Made by a program: the position numbers and the translations under genes. Shown here one piece after another: positions 62,852 through 64,000 of a stretch of DNA of 64,000 nucleotides. The notes beneath the pieces are model-generated. The model saw only the letters and a list, made by a program, of their open reading frames with translations, was not told the origin of the DNA and made no database searches. The stretch lies in contig NZ_OX365700.1 of NCBI RefSeq assembly GCF_947241125.1, positions 2,760,001-2,824,000 on the forward strand, read 5' to 3'. How positions within the stretch are numbered: the stretch's first letter is position 1; each line of letters begins with the position of its first letter. This stretch comes from Nitrospira tepida (GTDB lineage Bacteria > Nitrospirota > Nitrospiria > Nitrospirales > Nitrospiraceae).

Positions 62852-64000
62852 TTACAGCTTCAACAGGTCCTTGACGGCCTGCACGATGGACCGGACCCCG
62901 ATGCCGAAATGGTCGATGAGTTCATCGGGCTTGCCGCTGCGCGGAATATCGCGGACGGCGAGTTTCGTGACCCGCACGCCTTCGTTGGACAGGGCCCCCA
63001 GCACCGCGTCGCCGAGTCCGCCATGGGCATAGTGGTCCTCGACCGTCACCACCCGCTTCTGGGTGGCGTGCGCGCAGTCCGCCAACGTCGCGCGGTCGAC
63101 CGGGACGACACTGTACAGATCCACTACGCGGGTCTGAATGCCTTGCGCCTTCAACTGGTCATGCGCCTTCAGCGCCTCACACAACGTCACGCCGGCCGCC
63201 ACGATCGTCACCTGATCCTGCTGGCTCTTGCGCAGCACCTTCGATCCGCCGATCGAGAACGGTTCATCCGGTCCATAGATGACCGGCGATTTGGGACGGC
63301 CGGCCCGCAGATAGACCATCCCGCTCTGCCTCGCCGCCGCCTCGACCAAGCGGTACATGCTCGTCCCATCGGACGGATACAGCACCGTGACGCCCGGCTG
63401 GGCCGCCATCATCGCCAGGTCTTCAAGTCCCATTTGAGAGGCCCCGTCCTCGCCGATGCTCACCCCGACGTGCGTCCCGACCAGCTTTACATTGGCCTGG
63501 CTGATCGCCGCCATGCGGATGAAGTCATAGGCTCGGGTCAAGAACGCCGCAAAGGTCGCCGCGAAGGGAACCTTCCCGCAGGTCGAGAGCCCCACCGCCG
63601 CGCCGATCATGTTTTGTTCCGCGATGAAGTTCTCAAAGAACCGCGACGGGAATTGCTTGCCGAATTTGTCGGTATAGGTCGAATTTTTGACATCTGCATC
63701 CAGCGCGACAACGCTCGGATCAGCCTCGCCCAACGCCTGCAATGCCACGCCGAACGCCTCTCGCGTCGCGACCATGTCGCCGATCTTGTAAGAAGGCGCG
63801 GCCAGCGTCTTCCTGCCCGCCTCTTCCTTTTTGGCCAGAGTTGGGCTTGGAATGACCGGGGCCGCCCCATTCCCCGAGACGAACTGTTGCGACAATTCGG
63901 CGATGGCGCGATCGGCCTCCTCGCCCTTCTTGAGCGGCTTGCCGTGCCAATCCGGCTTGTCTTGAATGAACGAAATGCCCTTGCCCTTGAGGGTCTTGGC
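62852..64000 (-). CDS. tkt: Transketolase, 3' part; gene continues past the window
   Basis: The frame is open to base 64000 and the segment before the first possible start reads KGKGISFIQDKPDWHGKPL, typical of the N-terminal domain of full-length transketolase. The pyrimidine domain (FIAEQNMIGAAVGLSTCGKVPFAATFAAFLTRAYDFIRM, VGVSIGEDGASQMGLEDLAMM) and C-terminal domain (VVDLYSVVPVD, VTVEDHYAHGGLGDAV) are complete. At least 382 residues are present. The TPP-dependent enzyme serves the pentose phosphate pathway. Confidence 0.92.
   Translation of the reverse strand, partial: AKTLKGKGISFIQDKPDWHGKPLKKGEEADRAIAELSQQFVSGNGAAPVIPSPTLAKKEEAGRKTLAAPSYKIGDMVATREAFGVALQALGEADPSVVALDADVKNSTYTDKFGKQFPSRFFENFIAEQNMIGAAVGLSTCGKVPFAATFAAFLTRAYDFIRMAAISQANVKLVGTHVGVSIGEDGASQMGLEDLAMMAAQPGVTVLYPSDGTSMYRLVEAAARQSGMVYLRAGRPKSPVIYGPDEPFSIGGSKVLRKSQQDQVTIVAAGVTLCEALKAHDQLKAQGIQTRVVDLYSVVPVDRATLADCAHATQKRVVTVEDHYAHGGLGDAVLGALSNEGVRVTKLAVRDIPRSGKPDELIDHFGIGVRSIVQAVKDLLKL

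Noticed and set aside
63607-63895. TTG 63895 as the start of a short transketolase C-terminal subunit
   Set aside because: The frame stays open to the window edge and the upstream residues (KGKGISFIQDKPDWHG) belong to the N-terminal domain of full-length transketolase.

Overview
The window most likely comes from a Nitrospira-type bacterium (phylum Nitrospirota). The clues are a periplasmic copper nitrite reductase (NirK) beside a Crp/Fnr regulator, an HdrB-like CCG-domain protein, a gcvH-lpdA pair and a high-GC chromosome with strong GGAGG ribosome sites. This assignment is inferred from gene content; no marker gene such as 16S rRNA is present.

Layout. 1-9.0 kb: chromosomal backbone with two VapBC-type toxin-antitoxin pairs, then ndk, a lipoprotein with TPR-like repeats and a PgaB-like domain, gcvH, lpdA, a ComEA-like protein, tyrS and a small lipoprotein. 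9.0-38.5 kb: an accretion of mobile elements at one tRNA-Gly(CCC) locus. The only intact tRNA copy is at 29094-29168. Truncated 5' parts lie at 9033 and 21868, and a displaced 3' part lies at 38488. Element C (about 9.0-21.9 kb) is a decayed defence island: SNF2-type helicase, a UvrD-like helicase cut by an IS3 element, TacAT-, HicB-, DUF2283- and HEPN/MNT-type modules, and a type III restriction (Res) gene broken by a second IS3 element and a 4-bp duplication. Element A (21.9-29.1 kb) carries two putative lipoproteins, a RepA-like ATPase, a small Cys-rich protein, an excisionase, an XRE regulator and a tyrosine integrase. Element B (29.1-38.5 kb) looks like a compact phage satellite: integrase, ribbon-helix-helix regulators, HK97 major capsid protein, P27-type small terminase, primase-helicase with an iteron cluster inside its coding region, and an AlpA-like regulator. 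No portal, large terminase, protease or tail gene is seen.

The two integrases of A and B converge on the tRNA from opposite sides. Both end inside it and share the tetranucleotide CTAG as stop codons on the two strands. The present tRNA therefore appears to have a 5' half supplied by A and a 3' half supplied by B. Two near-identical IS110 copies (9.1 and 38.9 kb) sit inside members of a MITE-like family whose uninterrupted form is at 57879-58088. The IS110 leader contains a hairpin that matches both the target and the donor end, as expected of a bridge RNA.

41-64 kb: backbone again. It holds a small periplasmic protein, an FKBP isomerase, two tandem MFS transporters, a coiled-coil lipoprotein, a receiver protein, a histidine kinase with a sigma-54 response regulator, a glycosyltransferase, a small zinc-ribbon protein, a TPR/2OG-oxygenase-like protein, sthA with an HDOD gene, an HdrB-like protein, a cupin, a DUF3365/solute-binding/outer-membrane cassette, nirK, a Crp/Fnr regulator and the 3' part of a transketolase gene running off the window.
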